A DNA stretch of 64,000 nt from Pseudomonas nitroreducens TX1. Its GTDB lineage: Bacteria; Pseudomonadota; Gammaproteobacteria; Pseudomonadales; Pseudomonadaceae. The stretch covers positions 1-64,000 of the forward strand of contig NZ_AMZB01000112.1 in assembly GCF_000313755.1 (NCBI RefSeq), in the 5' to 3' direction. The notes below the pieces were generated by a model, which worked only from the letters and a program-made list of their open reading frames with translations, was not told where the DNA came from and ran no database searches. How positions within the stretch are numbered: the stretch's first letter is position 1; the number at the start of each line of letters is the position of its first letter. Shown piece by piece: positions 32,385-42,884 of the stretch. A program made the position numbers and the translations under genes.

Positions 32385-33866
32385 ATGGATACCTACAAAC
32401 GAGTGATCGGTGAAGCCACGGGCTGGCTGGTCTTCCTCAGCCTGCTGATGCTGCTGGCACTGCTGGTGCCACCGACCGTGTTCGACGCCAACTCCAAGGA
32501 CTTCCTGCTGCTGATCGGCGCGGTCGGCATCTGGCGCTACTCCATGGGCGGCCTGCACTTCCTGCGCGGCATGCTGTTCCTTTACGTGGTCTATCCGCAC
32601 TACCGCCGCAAGGTCCGCAAGCTGGGCGAGGCGGCCGATCCGTCCCACGTGTTCCTGATGGTCACCAGTTTCCGTATCGACGCGCTGACCACCTCCATGG
32701 TCTATCGCTCGGTCATCGAAGAAGCCATCCACTGCGGCTACCCCACCACCGTGGTGTGCTCCATCGTCGAGATGTCCGACGAGGTGCTGATCAAGCAGCA
32801 GTGGCAGAAGCTCAACCCGCCGGAGCACGTGAAGCTCGACTTCGTGCGCATCCCCGGCACCGGCAAGCGCGACGGCCTGGCCCATGGTTTCCGCGCCATC
32901 TCGCGTCACCTGCCGGACGAAGACGCGGTGGTCGCGGTGATCGATGGCGACACCGTGCTGGAGCCCGGCGTGGTGAAGAAGACCGTGCCCTGGTTCAAGC
33001 TCTTCCCCAATGTCGGCGGCCTGACCACCAATGAGTTCTGCGAAGTGCAGGGCAGCTATGTGATGAGCGAGTGGCACAAGCTGCGTTTCGCCCAGCGCCA
33101 CATCAACATGTGCTCCATGGCCCTGTCCAAGCGCGTGCTGACCATGACCGGGCGTATGTCGGTGTTCCGTGCCGCCGTGGTCACCGATCCGGACTTCATC
33201 ACCGACGTGGAAAGCGACCACCTGGACCACTGGCGCCTGGGCCGTTTCCAGTTCCTCACCGGTGACGACAAGTCCAGCTGGTACAGCCTGATGCGCCTGG
33301 GCTACGACACCTTCTACGTGCCGGATGCGGCGATCAACACGGTCGAGCACCCGCCGGAGAAGAGCTTCATCAAGGCCAGCCGCAAGCTGATGTTCCGCTG
33401 GTACGGCAACAATCTGCGGCAGAACTCCCGCGCCCTGGCCCTGGGCCCGCAACGCCTGGGCTGGTTCACCAGCGTGGTGCTGTTCGACCAGCGCCTGTCG
33501 ATGTGGACCTGCCTGCTGGGCCTGGTGGCCGCGATCATCGCCAGCATCAAGTACAGCATCGCCTTCCTGCTCATCTACCTGCTGTGGATCGGCATCACCC
33601 GCTTCGTGCTGACCCTGCTGCTGTCGCTGTCGGGCCACCACATCGGGCCGGCCTACCCCGCCATTCTTTATTACAACCAGATCGTCGGTGCCCTGGTGAA
33701 GATCTACGTGTTCTTCCGCCTCGACCAGCAGTCGTGGACCCGCCAGAACACCAAGCTCGACCGCGGACTGGCCAGCTTCCAGCGCTGGTTCAACACCTGG
33801 TCCTCGCGAGCCATGACCTTCTCCGCGGCCAGTATTTTCGTCGCCGTACTGCTGACCATCGTCTGA
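32385..33866 (+). CDS. alg8: Alginate polymerase glycosyltransferase Alg8
   Basis: Alg8 is the inner-membrane GT2 synthase that joins mannuronate from GDP-mannuronate into polymannuronate. The 493-residue protein has N-terminal membrane helices ([16 protein letters not shown], then a second), a cytoplasmic GT-A domain with the DxD-like [11 protein letters not shown], the acceptor-base region [11 protein letters not shown], a Q/RxxRW-like [13 protein letters not shown], and several C-terminal helices. The start [15 protein letters not shown] aligns with the usual length. It works with the c-di-GMP receptor Alg44 encoded next. Confidence 0.97.
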   Translation: MDTYKRVIGEATGWLVFLSLLMLLALLVPPTVFDANSKDFLLLIGAVGIWRYSMGGLHFLRGMLFLYVVYPHYRRKVRKLGEAADPSHVFLMVTSFRIDALTTSMVYRSVIEEAIHCGYPTTVVCSIVEMSDEVLIKQQWQKLNPPEHVKLDFVRIPGTGKRDGLAHGFRAISRHLPDEDAVVAVIDGDTVLEPGVVKKTVPWFKLFPNVGGLTTNEFCEVQGSYVMSEWHKLRFAQRHINMCSMALSKRVLTMTGRMSVFRAAVVTDPDFITDVESDHLDHWRLGRFQFLTGDDKSSWYSLMRLGYDTFYVPDAAINTVEHPPEKSFIKASRKLMFRWYGNNLRQNSRALALGPQRLGWFTSVVLFDQRLSMWTCLLGLVAAIIASIKYSIAFLLIYLLWIGITRFVLTLLLSLSGHHIGPAYPAILYYNQIVGALVKIYVFFRLDQQSWTRQNTKLDRGLASFQRWFNTWSSRAMTFSAASIFVAVLLTIV

Positions 33867-33919
33867 AGACACTTTTGGCAAAGCCTTCCCCCATTTAGCT
33901 ACGAACAGGACTCGACCTC

Positions 33920-35092
33920 ATGAATACCGCCGTCAACGTCAATGTCGTGCACGAATCCGAAGCCCAGCGCCAGCATGCGCGGGTGAAGCTGCCCGCCCGC
34001 ATCCGCTTCATCGGATCCCATCGCGAGGGCGTCGACGCCCGTCTGCTGGACCTCTCCGCCGGCGGCTTCGCGTTCACTGCCGCGAACAACACACCCGTGC
34101 AGGTCGGCGACCTGCACAAGGGCAAGCTGCTGTTCCAGATCGACAGCATCAGCTTCTCCCTGGAAGTGGAGTTCCAAGTGCGCTCGTACGATCGCGAAAG
34201 CGCCCGCGTGGGTTGCGAATTCCAGCACCTGAAGCCGCGCGAGATCGCCGCCCTGCGCTACCTCATCACCTCCTACCTGGCCGGTGAAGTCGTGAGCGTC
34301 GGCGACATGCTCAATACCCTGCAGCGCGAGAACTTCACCAAGGCCCGCAAGCACGGCGCAGGTTCCGGCGGCATGGGCTTCTTCGGCCGCTTCCGCGCGG
34401 TCACCGTGAGCACCGCGATCTTCGTGGTTGGCGTCGGCGCCTTCGCGGTGATCCTCAACCAGATCTACAACCTGTACTTCGTCACCCACGCCGACTCGGG
34501 CGTGGTGAGCGTCGCCAGCCAGCAGATCACCATGCCGCGCGAGGGCACCGTGGAAAGCCTGGTGGAGCCGGGCGCCGACGTCGCCAAGGGCGCGCCCATC
34601 GCCTCCTTCTCCGCCAACCTGCTGGACCTGCTCAAGGGCAACCTGACCGAAGAACAGCTCAACCCGAGCAACATCGAGAAGCTCTTCGGCCACCAGATGA
34701 AAGGCACCCTGACCAGCCCGTGCGACTGCCGTGTGGTCGAGCAGCGCGTCGCCAACGGCCAGTTCGCCAACAAGGGAGACGTGATCTTCACCCTGACCCC
34801 GCGCGACAGCAACGCCACCATCGAGGCGCGCTTCCCCTACCGCAACGCCGCCGAGCTCTCCCCCGGCACCCACGTGAACTTCCAGGTCGCTGGCGACGCC
34901 GAAGTGCGCGGCGGCCGCATCCTGCGCACTGCCCCGGTGGACGGCGACCTGTCCTCGGAAATCCGTGTGCAGATCACCCCCGACCAGCCGCTCGACAGCC
35001 AGATGGCTGGCCGCCCGACTGAAGTCAGCATCGGCGGCTTGCCGGGCCGCACCCTGCTGAACAAGGCGATGGCCCTGGCCACCGCCCGCTAA
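33920..35092 (+). CDS. alg44: Alginate co-polymerase Alg44 (PilZ domain)
   Basis: Alg44 binds c-di-GMP and activates Alg8. The 390-residue protein has an N-terminal PilZ domain with the basic switch RQHARVKLPAR near residues 17-27 and DLSAGGFAF near 46. One transmembrane helix follows (STAIFVVGVGAFAVILNQIY, ~160-180). The C-terminal periplasmic part resembles a membrane fusion protein, with MPREGTVESLVEPGADV and a second lipoyl-like half. The length matches P. aeruginosa. Confidence 0.97.
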   Translation: MNTAVNVNVVHESEAQRQHARVKLPARIRFIGSHREGVDARLLDLSAGGFAFTAANNTPVQVGDLHKGKLLFQIDSISFSLEVEFQVRSYDRESARVGCEFQHLKPREIAALRYLITSYLAGEVVSVGDMLNTLQRENFTKARKHGAGSGGMGFFGRFRAVTVSTAIFVVGVGAFAVILNQIYNLYFVTHADSGVVSVASQQITMPREGTVESLVEPGADVAKGAPIASFSANLLDLLKGNLTEEQLNPSNIEKLFGHQMKGTLTSPCDCRVVEQRVANGQFANKGDVIFTLTPRDSNATIEARFPYRNAAELSPGTHVNFQVAGDAEVRGGRILRTAPVDGDLSSEIRVQITPDQPLDSQMAGRPTEVSIGGLPGRTLLNKAMALATAR

Positions 35093-35105
35093 GAGGACCG
35101 CCCGC

Positions 35106-36503
35106 ATGAATCGACCTGTCTTGCGACACGCCCCGCACCTGGCCCTGGCGCTCGCCATCGCCGCGGCCGCCGGTTGCGCCGGCCTGCCCGACCAGCGGCT
35201 GGCCCAGGAAGCCCTGGAACGCGGCGACATCGCCACCGCCCAGGCCAACTTCCAGTCCCTGGCGACCCTGGGTTACGCCGACGCACAGGTCGGACTGGCC
35301 GACATGCAGGCCGCCACCGGCGATCCCGAGGAACAGGCCCGCGCCGAGAAGCTCTACCGCGAAGCCGCCGAGAGCTCGCCGCGCGCCCGCGCCCGCCTGG
35401 GCAAGTGGCTGGCGGCCAAGCCCGGCGGTACCGACGCCGAGCACCGCGAAGCCGAGCAGCTACTGACCCGCGCCTTCGACGAAGGCGAGGACAGCGCGCT
35501 GGTTCCGCTGATCGTCCTCTACCTGCAGTACCCACAGGCCTGGCCGAACGTGAATCCGCAGCAGCGCATCGACCAGTGGCGCGCCCAGGGTCTGCCGCAG
35601 GCCGACCTCGCGCAGATCATCCTGTATCGCACCCAGGGCACCTACGACCAGCACCTGGGCGAAGTCGAGCAGGTCTGCCAACGCTGGCTGACCCGCATGG
35701 ACGTGTGCTGGATGGAACTGGCCACCGTGTACCAGAAACAGGGCAACGCGGATAAGCAGAAGGCCCACATCGAAGCGCTCAAGGCAGGCTGGAAGGCCGG
35801 CCGCGTTCCGTCCGAGCGCGTCGAGTCGGTGGCCGGCGTGCTGGCCGACCCGAACATCGGCACCGCCGACTCGCAGGCCGCGCAAGCGCTGCTCAACGAG
35901 ATCGCGCCGACCTACCCGGCCGCCTGGGTCAGCCTGGCCAAGCTGCAATACGACAACCCCGACCTGGGCGACCTCGACCAGATGCTCGACTACCTGAAAA
36001 AGGCCCAGGACGCCGCGCAGCCCCGCGCCGAACTGCTGTTGGGCCGCCTCTACTACGACGGCAAGTGGGCGCCGCAGGAGCCGCAGAAGGCCGAACAGCA
36101 CCTGCTCAAGGCCGCCGCCACCGAGCCCCAGGCGCACTACTACCTGGGCCAGATCTACCGCCGTGGCTTCCTCGGCAAGGTCTACCCGCAAAAGGCCGTG
36201 GACCACCTGCTGATCGCCGCGCGCGCCGGTCAGGCGAGCGCCGACATGGCCCTGGCACAGCTGTATTCGCAGGGCCGTGGCATTCGGCCGAATCTGGTCA
36301 ACGCTTACGTGTTCGGCGAGCTCGCCCAGCGCCAGCAGGTCCCCACCGCCAGTGACCTGATGGCGCAGATCGAGCCGCAGATACAACCGGCCGACCGCAC
36401 TGCGGCCCAGCAGTTGCTCAAGCGCGAAGAACAAGCGCGCGGGGCCAACTGGCAAGCCACCGTCAGCCTCCTGCAGAACAATCAGGAACAAGAAAACCTA
36501 TGA
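35106..36503 (+). CDS. algK: Alginate biosynthesis TPR/Sel1-like lipoprotein AlgK
   Basis: AlgK is an outer-membrane lipoprotein scaffold of tetratricopeptide/Sel1-like repeats that supports AlgE and contacts AlgX. The 465-residue protein has a lipobox ending AAAGC near residue 23, then repeated helix pairs such as [20 protein letters not shown] and [20 protein letters not shown]. It overlaps algE by 4 bp (ATGA). Length is slightly below the P. aeruginosa protein. Confidence 0.95.
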   Translation: MNRPVLRHAPHLALALAIAAAAGCAGLPDQRLAQEALERGDIATAQANFQSLATLGYADAQVGLADMQAATGDPEEQARAEKLYREAAESSPRARARLGKWLAAKPGGTDAEHREAEQLLTRAFDEGEDSALVPLIVLYLQYPQAWPNVNPQQRIDQWRAQGLPQADLAQIILYRTQGTYDQHLGEVEQVCQRWLTRMDVCWMELATVYQKQGNADKQKAHIEALKAGWKAGRVPSERVESVAGVLADPNIGTADSQAAQALLNEIAPTYPAAWVSLAKLQYDNPDLGDLDQMLDYLKKAQDAAQPRAELLLGRLYYDGKWAPQEPQKAEQHLLKAAATEPQAHYYLGQIYRRGFLGKVYPQKAVDHLLIAARAGQASADMALAQLYSQGRGIRPNLVNAYVFGELAQRQQVPTASDLMAQIEPQIQPADRTAAQQLLKREEQARGANWQATVSLLQNNQEQENL

Positions 36504-38038
36504 AGCGCATTGACCCGATGACCACCCCGCCGTTTGCTCTTATCGAAGGGATTAAGCCGCGAGCTCTGGCTACCGCTGTTCGCCGCGCACGCCTGTTCCC
36601 CGTCATGGTCGGCGCCGGCCTGAGCCTGGCCAGCACCCTCCTGGGCAGCCTCGCCCACGCGGCAGAAGAGCCGCCGAAGAACTTCGGCCTCGACATCAAG
36701 GTGACCGCCGAATCCGAGGACGACCGCGACCTGGGCACCGCCCGCGGCGGCGACCTCAATGGCATCGGCCTGGACGTCCGCCCCTGGGCCTTCGGCCAGT
36801 GGGGTGACTGGAGCGCCTATGTGATGGGCCAGGCGGTCGCCGCCACCGACACCATCCAGACCGACACCCTGCAGAACGACGACGTCAACGACACCAGCCG
36901 CGGCAGCAGCGACAACAAGCGCGAGCCCGACGACGCCTACCTGGCCCTGCGCGAATTCTGGGTCGATTACGCCGGCCTCACCCAATACCCCGGCGAGCAC
37001 CTGCGCTTCGGTCGCCAGCGCCTGCGCGAAGACAGCGGCATGTGGCAGGACACCAACATCGAAGCGCTGAACTGGACCTTCGACACCACCCTGTTGCGTG
37101 CCCACCTCGGCGCTGCCCAGCGCTTCTCCGACTACCGCACCGACATCACCGACCTCGCGCCGGAAGACAAGGACCGCACCCACGTCTTCGGCGATATCTC
37201 CACGCAGTGGATGCCACAGCACTGGGTCGGCCTGCGCCTGCACCATTCCGACGACAGCGGCAGCCTGCCGGATCCGGGCGAGACCGTCGATTCGCTGGAC
37301 AAGCGCTCCACCGGCGACCTCACCTGGGTCGGCATCGAGGCCAACGGCGACGGCTACAACTGGCGCTCGCAGATGCCCATCAACTACTGGGCCAGCGCCA
37401 CCTGGCTGACCGGCAACCGCGACCGCCTGACCACTGTCCCGGTGAACGGCGAGCGCGTCGCCGCCGGCAAGCAGAGCGGCGACGTGGATGCCTACGGCGC
37501 CGACCTGGGCCTGCGCTGGAACATCGACGAGCAATGGCGCGTCGGCGGCGCCTACGCCCGCGGCAGTGGCGGCGGCAAGAACGGCGAAGATCAGTTCGAA
37601 CAGACCGGCCTGGAGAGCAACCGCTCCAACTTCACCGGCACCCGCGCCCGCGCGCACCGTTTCGGCGAGGCGTTCCGCGGCGAACTGTCGAACCTCGAGG
37701 CTGCCACTCTGTTCGGCTCCTGGCAGCTGCGCGACGACTACGACGCCAGCGTCATCTACAACAAGTTCCGCCGTGTGGACAGCGACTCGGATATCGGCAA
37801 CAGCGGCATCACCGCTCCGCTGGTCAACGATTCCAAGGACATCGGCCAGGAAGTCGACCTCGTCGTGACCAAGTACTTCAAGCAGGGCCTGCTGCCGGCT
37901 TCGATGAGCCAGGCGATCGACGAGCCGTCTGCGCTGATCCGCTTCCGCGGCGGCGTGTTCAAGCCCGGCGACGCCTACGGCAGCCACGTCGACTCGACCA
38001 TGCACCACGCCTTCGTCGACGTGATCTGGCACTTCTGA
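36500..38038 (+). CDS. algE: Alginate outer-membrane porin AlgE
   Basis: AlgE is the 18-strand beta-barrel that exports alginate. The product is up to 512 residues, about 20 longer than in P. aeruginosa because of an extended N-terminus before the signal sequence. Cleavage is likely after SLAHA (around residue 53), leaving [20 protein letters not shown]. Barrel strands such as [19 protein letters not shown] (here [18 protein letters not shown]) and the terminal aromatic VIWHF agree with the family. A start at MTTPPFAL (residue 7) is also possible. Confidence 0.95.
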   Translation: MKRIDPMTTPPFALIEGIKPRALATAVRRARLFPVMVGAGLSLASTLLGSLAHAAEEPPKNFGLDIKVTAESEDDRDLGTARGGDLNGIGLDVRPWAFGQWGDWSAYVMGQAVAATDTIQTDTLQNDDVNDTSRGSSDNKREPDDAYLALREFWVDYAGLTQYPGEHLRFGRQRLREDSGMWQDTNIEALNWTFDTTLLRAHLGAAQRFSDYRTDITDLAPEDKDRTHVFGDISTQWMPQHWVGLRLHHSDDSGSLPDPGETVDSLDKRSTGDLTWVGIEANGDGYNWRSQMPINYWASATWLTGNRDRLTTVPVNGERVAAGKQSGDVDAYGADLGLRWNIDEQWRVGGAYARGSGGGKNGEDQFEQTGLESNRSNFTGTRARAHRFGEAFRGELSNLEAATLFGSWQLRDDYDASVIYNKFRRVDSDSDIGNSGITAPLVNDSKDIGQEVDLVVTKYFKQGLLPASMSQAIDEPSALIRFRGGVFKPGDAYGSHVDSTMHHAFVDVIWHF

Positions 38039-38142
38039 GGACTGTAGCGATGACCCTCCACCGGATTCCCCAGCTCGCTTTACGCCGCTCCCGCTGCGTG
38101 GCCGGGTATCCGGCGGAGGCCCGCGCGCAAGGAGACACGGCC

Positions 38143-39819
38143 ATGAACCGCCACCCGATACACGCCCTGCCGCTGACCGCGCTGCTGCTCGGCGGCCTGC
38201 TCAGCGCCGGCGCGCCGGCCTGGGCGGCGCAGCCCGCGGCCAAGGCCGAAACCAGCGCCGCCCAGGCCAAGAAGGCCGACGCCGCGAAAGCAGGCACGGC
38301 CACCGAGGACGAAAACGCCCCGGCCGAACAACCGGGCGCCGAGCCGGGCCACACCCAGACGCTCAAGCAATCGGGCAACTACACCGTCACCGCCGCCCCC
38401 AGCGAACCGCTGCACCTGGAGCCGCCCAAGCTGCCCGACCTCTCCGGCTACACCGCCGAGGCGGTGGAGAAGAAGATCGTGCGCAACAAGCGCGGCAAGG
38501 CGCAGATCCAGCGCATGGTGCAGCAGCAGCCGCTGAAGGAGTTCACCGGCGGCAAGAACCGTCTCGGCGAATGGGTGAAACGCCAGCGCCAGATGCCCCA
38601 GGCAATCTTCATCGACGGCGGCTACGTGAACCTCACGGAGCTGGCCGGCAAGTTGCCCAAGACGGCCCTGGAACAGACCGAGCCCGGCGTATTCATCGCC
38701 CGCCTGCCCATCGTCGTCAGCCAGGGCGCGACCCTGGAAATCGACGGCAAGGTCAAGGAACTGCGCCTGTCCCAGGACCGCGGCGCGTTCCTGGTCAACG
38801 ACGGCAAGCTGTTCGTGCGTGACACCAGGGTCACCGCCTGGAACGAGGCGAAGAAGGAACCGGCCTGGTTCAAGGAGCCCAACGAGTTCCGCCCCTTCCT
38901 GATCTCCTGGGGCGGCGCCGAGGCCTACCTGGTCAACAGCCATTTCACGAGCTTCGGCTACAACGCGTCCAAGGCCTACGGCATCTCCATCTCGCAGTAC
39001 AGCCCGGGCATGGACAAGACCATGAAGCGCCCGCGTCCCCAGGGCTGGGTGCTCAACTCGACATTCGAGGACGCCTGGTACGGCTTCTACTGCTACGAGG
39101 CGGATGACCTGGTGGTACGCGGCAATACCTACAAGAACAACATCGTCTACGGCATCGACCCGCACGACCGTTCGCATCGGCTGATCATCGCCGAGAACAC
39201 CGTCTACGGGACGAAGAAGAAGCACGGCATCATCGTTTCCCGTGAGGTCAACGACAGCTGGATCATCCACAACAAGACCTACGACAACCACCTCTCCGGG
39301 ATCGTCCTCGACCGTAATTCCGAGCGCAACCTGGTGGCCTACAACGAGGTGTACCGCAACCACTCCGACGGCATCACCCTCTACGAGTCGGGTGACAACC
39401 TCATCTACGGCAACCAGGTGCTGGCCAACCTGCGCCACGGCATCCGCATCCGTAACAGCGTGAACATCCGCCTGTACGAGAACCTCGCGGCCGGCAACAA
39501 GCTGATCGGCGTCTACGGGCACATCAAGGACCTTTCCGACACCGACCGCAACATCGATCTCGACCCCTTCGACACCAAGGTCTCGCTGATCGTGGTCGGC
39601 GGCAAGCTGGCCGGCAACGGCTCCGGCCCGCTGTCGGTGGATTCGCCGCTGTCGCTGGAGCTCTACAAGGTGGCCATGCTCGGCCCGACCAAATCTTCCG
39701 GCATCTCCTTCAACGGCGTGCTCGGCGAGAAGCAGGACCAGATCCTGGACCTGCTGGTGCGCCAGCAACGCGCGGTGCTGATCGACCCCGTCGAAAGCCA
39801 GGCCGAACTGCAGAACTGA
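38143..39819 (+). CDS. algG: Mannuronan C5-epimerase AlgG
   Basis: AlgG converts mannuronate to guluronate in the periplasmic polymer and helps protect it from AlgL. The 558-residue protein has a signal peptide (MNRHPIHALPLTALLLGGLL to AWAA), a Lys/Ala/Glu-rich linker and a right-handed beta-helix domain with the catalytic DPHD region (YGIDPHDRSHRLIIAENTVY, 20 residues). The AAGGAG ribosome site 8 bases before 38143 decides the start; an in-frame ATG at 38050 would add 31 residues. Confidence 0.96.
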   Translation: MNRHPIHALPLTALLLGGLLSAGAPAWAAQPAAKAETSAAQAKKADAAKAGTATEDENAPAEQPGAEPGHTQTLKQSGNYTVTAAPSEPLHLEPPKLPDLSGYTAEAVEKKIVRNKRGKAQIQRMVQQQPLKEFTGGKNRLGEWVKRQRQMPQAIFIDGGYVNLTELAGKLPKTALEQTEPGVFIARLPIVVSQGATLEIDGKVKELRLSQDRGAFLVNDGKLFVRDTRVTAWNEAKKEPAWFKEPNEFRPFLISWGGAEAYLVNSHFTSFGYNASKAYGISISQYSPGMDKTMKRPRPQGWVLNSTFEDAWYGFYCYEADDLVVRGNTYKNNIVYGIDPHDRSHRLIIAENTVYGTKKKHGIIVSREVNDSWIIHNKTYDNHLSGIVLDRNSERNLVAYNEVYRNHSDGITLYESGDNLIYGNQVLANLRHGIRIRNSVNIRLYENLAAGNKLIGVYGHIKDLSDTDRNIDLDPFDTKVSLIVVGGKLAGNGSGPLSVDSPLSLELYKVAMLGPTKSSGISFNGVLGEKQDQILDLLVRQQRAVLIDPVESQAELQN

Positions 39820-39832
39820 GGACCCGACGACC

Positions 39833-41245
39833 ATGAAAAGACTGACCATCAACCTGCTGCGCCTGTCGGGCCTCTCCGCCGCCCTGCTGCTCGCCCACCA
39901 GGCCGGCGCCGCCGATGCGCCGAGCTATTCCGCGCAGCCGGCCGCCGGGCTCTGCCCCACCGCCGCCAACGAGGCAGCGTACAACACCAAGTATCTGGGC
40001 TTCTTCACTCACCTGGTGCCCGCCCAGGAAGACTGGCTGTTCCGCACCACCTACGACCTGCGCACCGACTTCGGCACCACACCCGAGGGCTGGCGCGAGC
40101 TCAAGCAGCTGCGCGACGAACTCAAGCGCAAGGGCATCGACCTGGTGGTGGTCTACCAGCCCACCCGCGGCCTGGTGAACCGCGAGAAGCTCAACCCGCA
40201 GGAGAAGGCCAGCTTCAACTTCGAACTGGCGAAGAAGAACTACCAGGCGACCATCGCGCAGTTCCGCAAGGCCGGCATCTACACCCCGGACTTCTCGCCG
40301 CTGTTCGACGAGAAGGAAGAGCACCCCTACTACTTCAAGGGCGACCACCACTGGACGCCTTACGGCGCGATGCGCAGCGCGAAGATCGTGGCCGAGACGC
40401 TGAAGGAAATCCCCGCCTACAACGACATTCCGAAGAAGGAATTCGAGAGCAAGCGCGTGGGCCTGCTGTCCAAGCTGGGCACCTTCCACAAGGCCGCCGC
40501 GCAGCTGTGCGGCAGCAGCTACGCACCGCAATACGTCGATCGCTTCGAGACCGAACCGGTGGGCGATTCGGGCGGCGGCGATCTGTTCGGTGAAGGCGGC
40601 GATGCCCAGGTCGCGCTGGTGGGCACCTCCAACAGCGGCCCGGCCTACAACTTCGCCGGCTTCCTGGAGCAGTACGGCAAGGTCGACATCCTCAACAACG
40701 CCGTGTCCGGCGGCGGCTTCGACAGCTCCCTGCTGGCCTACATGACCAGCAAGGAATTCCACGACAAGCCGCCGAAGATCCTCATCTGGGAATTCGCCAC
40801 CCACTACGACATGGCGCAGAAGAGCTTCTACCGCCAGGCCATGCCACTGGTGGACAACGGCTGCGCCGACGGCAAGCCGGCCATCAGCCGCAAGGTCAAG
40901 CTGCATGCGGGCAGCAACGAAGTGCTGCTCAACAGCGGCGCGCTGCCGATCCGCTCGGGCAGCTACACCGCCGACGTCACCTATTCCGACCCCGGTGTAC
41001 ACGAACTCAAGAACACCATCTGGTACATGAACGGTCGTCGCGAGCAGCTGAAGATCGAGCAGTCCAAGGCCGTGGACACCGGCGGACGCTACGTCTTCGA
41101 GCTGCGCAACGACGAGGACTGGTCGAACCAGCAGTTCCTCTCCCTGGAGATCGAGGCGCCGGAAGACATGCCGGCGGGCCTGGAAGTCGAGGCCAAGCTC
41201 TGTCAGACGCCCAAAGCCAAGTCGGCCGACGTGGCCGCCAACTAG
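39833..41245 (+). CDS. algX: Alginate O-acetyltransferase AlgX
   Basis: AlgX is the periplasmic SGNH-like enzyme that transfers acetyl groups to mannuronate residues and binds polymer with its C-terminal carbohydrate module. The 470-residue protein has a signal peptide ending GAADAP, the catalytic Asp-His in KGDHHWTPYGAM near residue 167 and the Ser in VALVGTSNSGPAYNFAGF near 260. It is followed by an unusual 141-bp repeat element rather than by algL directly. Confidence 0.96.
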   Translation: MKRLTINLLRLSGLSAALLLAHQAGAADAPSYSAQPAAGLCPTAANEAAYNTKYLGFFTHLVPAQEDWLFRTTYDLRTDFGTTPEGWRELKQLRDELKRKGIDLVVVYQPTRGLVNREKLNPQEKASFNFELAKKNYQATIAQFRKAGIYTPDFSPLFDEKEEHPYYFKGDHHWTPYGAMRSAKIVAETLKEIPAYNDIPKKEFESKRVGLLSKLGTFHKAAAQLCGSSYAPQYVDRFETEPVGDSGGGDLFGEGGDAQVALVGTSNSGPAYNFAGFLEQYGKVDILNNAVSGGGFDSSLLAYMTSKEFHDKPPKILIWEFATHYDMAQKSFYRQAMPLVDNGCADGKPAISRKVKLHAGSNEVLLNSGALPIRSGSYTADVTYSDPGVHELKNTIWYMNGRREQLKIEQSKAVDTGGRYVFELRNDEDWSNQQFLSLEIEAPEDMPAGLEVEAKLCQTPKAKSADVAAN

Positions 41246-41386
41246 GAGCCTGCTCAGGGTCTCGCCGAGCGCAGCTCAGGCAAGGCGAGAGCAGGCGAGG
41301 AAGCGCAGTTTACGAGTGGTAAATGAGCATTTCGAGCCTGCTTTCAACGCCGCCTGAGCAAGCACAGGCAGACATCGAACAGGCTC
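41246..41386. mobile_element. MITE-like inverted-repeat element between algX and algL
   Basis: The ends GAGCCTGCTC (41246-41255) and GAACAGGCTC (41377-41386) are inverted copies with one mismatch. The interior contains GCAGGCGAGGAAGCGCAG, the small palindrome TTTAC/GTAAA (41309-41325 region) and ATGAGCATT, a pattern I recognise from dispersed non-coding repeats in Pseudomonas and other gammaproteobacteria. It starts directly after the algX stop. No transposase or clear target duplication is visible, so mobility is inferred. Confidence 0.55.
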
Positions 41387-41407
41387 AGACTCGAGGGAGT
41401 TAATTCC

Positions 41408-42541
41408 ATGCCCAGCCTACGCAAGATCAAGACACCCGTTGCCGCCCGCATCGGCCTGACCGTCGCGGTGCTAGGCGCCCTGTTCGGTGGCGAGGCCACC
41501 ACCTATGCCGCCGACCTGATGCCGCCGCCGGGCTACTTCTCCGCCGTCGGCGACAAGGGCAGCAAGAAGGATTCGGGCAACTGCCCGACTCCGCCGACGC
41601 CCTACACCGGCAGCCTGCAGTTCACCAGCAAGTACAAGGGCTCGGACTCGGCGCGCGCGACCCTGAATGCGGATGCGGAGAAAGAGTTCCGCAGCCAGAT
41701 CAAGGACATCACCGACATGGAGCGCGGCGCCACCAAGCTCATCACCCAGTACATGCGCAGCGGCAACAAGGGCGATCTGGACTGCGCGATGAACTGGCTG
41801 ACGTCCTGGGCCGAAGCCGGCGCGCTGGAAAGCAGCGACTACAACCATACCGGCAAGTCCATGCGCAAATGGGCACTTGGCAGCCTGTCGTCCTCCTACA
41901 TGCGCCTGAAGTTCTCCAGCAGCCGCCCGCTGATGGCCTACACCGAGCAGTCGAAGGCGATCGAGAACTGGTTCAGCACCCTGGGCAGCCAGGTGGTGCG
42001 CGACTGGAGCGACCTGCCGCTGAAGAAGATCAACAACCACTCCTACTGGGCCGCCTGGTCGGTGATGTCCACCGCCGTGGTGACCAACCGCCGCGACCTG
42101 TTCGACTGGTCGGTGGAGGAATTCAAGGTGGCCGCCAACCAGGTGGACGCCGACGGCTACCTGCCCAACGAACTCAAGCGTCGCCAGCGCGCCCTCTCCT
42201 ACCACAACTACTCGCTGCCGCCGCTGACCATGATCGCCGCCTTCGCCCAGGTGAACGGCGTCGACCTGCGCCAGGAGAACAACGGCGCCCTGCAGCGCCT
42301 GGCCAACCGCGTGATGCAAGGCGTGGACGACCAGGACGCCTTCGACGAGAAGACCGGCAACGACCAGGACATGGCCGACCTGAAGGAGAACAGCAAGTTC
42401 GCCTGGCTGGAACCCTACTGCGCGCTCTACAGCTGCGCGCCCAAGACCCAGGACTGGAAGAAGAAGATGGAGCCGTTCAACAGCTTCCGCCTGGGAGGTG
42501 AAGTGACCAAGGTTTTCAACCGACAGGGGGCGGGGAGCTGA
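41408..42541 (+). CDS. algL: Poly(beta-D-mannuronate) lyase AlgL
   Basis: AlgL is a periplasmic PL5 lyase that clears stray alginate during export. The 377-residue protein has a signal peptide ([20 protein letters not shown] ... TTYA), the substrate-binding [10 protein letters not shown], the active-site [11 protein letters not shown] with catalytic Asn-His and Tyr residues near 212, and a C-terminal YCALYSCAP. It is about ten residues longer than in P. aeruginosa, mainly at the N-terminus. Confidence 0.96.
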   Translation: MPSLRKIKTPVAARIGLTVAVLGALFGGEATTYAADLMPPPGYFSAVGDKGSKKDSGNCPTPPTPYTGSLQFTSKYKGSDSARATLNADAEKEFRSQIKDITDMERGATKLITQYMRSGNKGDLDCAMNWLTSWAEAGALESSDYNHTGKSMRKWALGSLSSSYMRLKFSSSRPLMAYTEQSKAIENWFSTLGSQVVRDWSDLPLKKINNHSYWAAWSVMSTAVVTNRRDLFDWSVEEFKVAANQVDADGYLPNELKRRQRALSYHNYSLPPLTMIAAFAQVNGVDLRQENNGALQRLANRVMQGVDDQDAFDEKTGNDQDMADLKENSKFAWLEPYCALYSCAPKTQDWKKKMEPFNSFRLGGEVTKVFNRQGAGS

Positions 42542-42884
42542 AGCCGAAAGGCAAGAGCCCCTCTCCCCCGCCCTCTCCCTGAAGGGAGAGGGAGCTTTCC
42601 GAGTGTTCGGGAAGCACTGAGTCAGCCGGCCGGCACGAAAACAACCGCCGGCACGGATACCCCCTCTCCCTTCAGGGAGAGGGCTGGGGAGAGGGAACCC
42701 CCAACGCCGAAATACCGGCAAGCAACACCCCCGACCCGCGCAACAAAGACGCGGGCGGGCGCAACAGATTAAGCACCACCAGGGGAGGAATTGGCGGGTT
42801 GCCCCGGCCTTTCCTCAAGGCGTCGAGAAGACGCCGGAAGGTCCGGAGCCACTCAAGGTTTGAAGCTCCAGAGAGAGACGCGGA
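42542..42884. other. 343-bp gap between algL and algI
   Basis: No gene is seen. A family C composite palindrome pair fills 42558-42695, and the rest is GC-rich with an AGAGAGACG stretch ahead of algI. Nothing resembling an AlgU promoter was found, so algI is expected to be read from upstream. Confidence 0.6.
42558..42695. repeat. Family C composite palindrome pair between algL and algI
   Basis: Two clean units (CCCTCTCCC, TGAA, GGGAGAGGG near 42571-42592; and CCCTCTCCC, TTCA, GGGAGAGGG near 42662-42683 followed by CTGGGGAGAGGG) flank a ~70-bp spacer containing GCCGGCACG motifs. It is one of the best-preserved copies. Confidence 0.85.

Noticed and set aside
37042-38142. A much longer open frame in front of algG
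   Set aside because: It overlaps algE in another frame. The AAGGAG site and signal peptide place the algG start at 38143.
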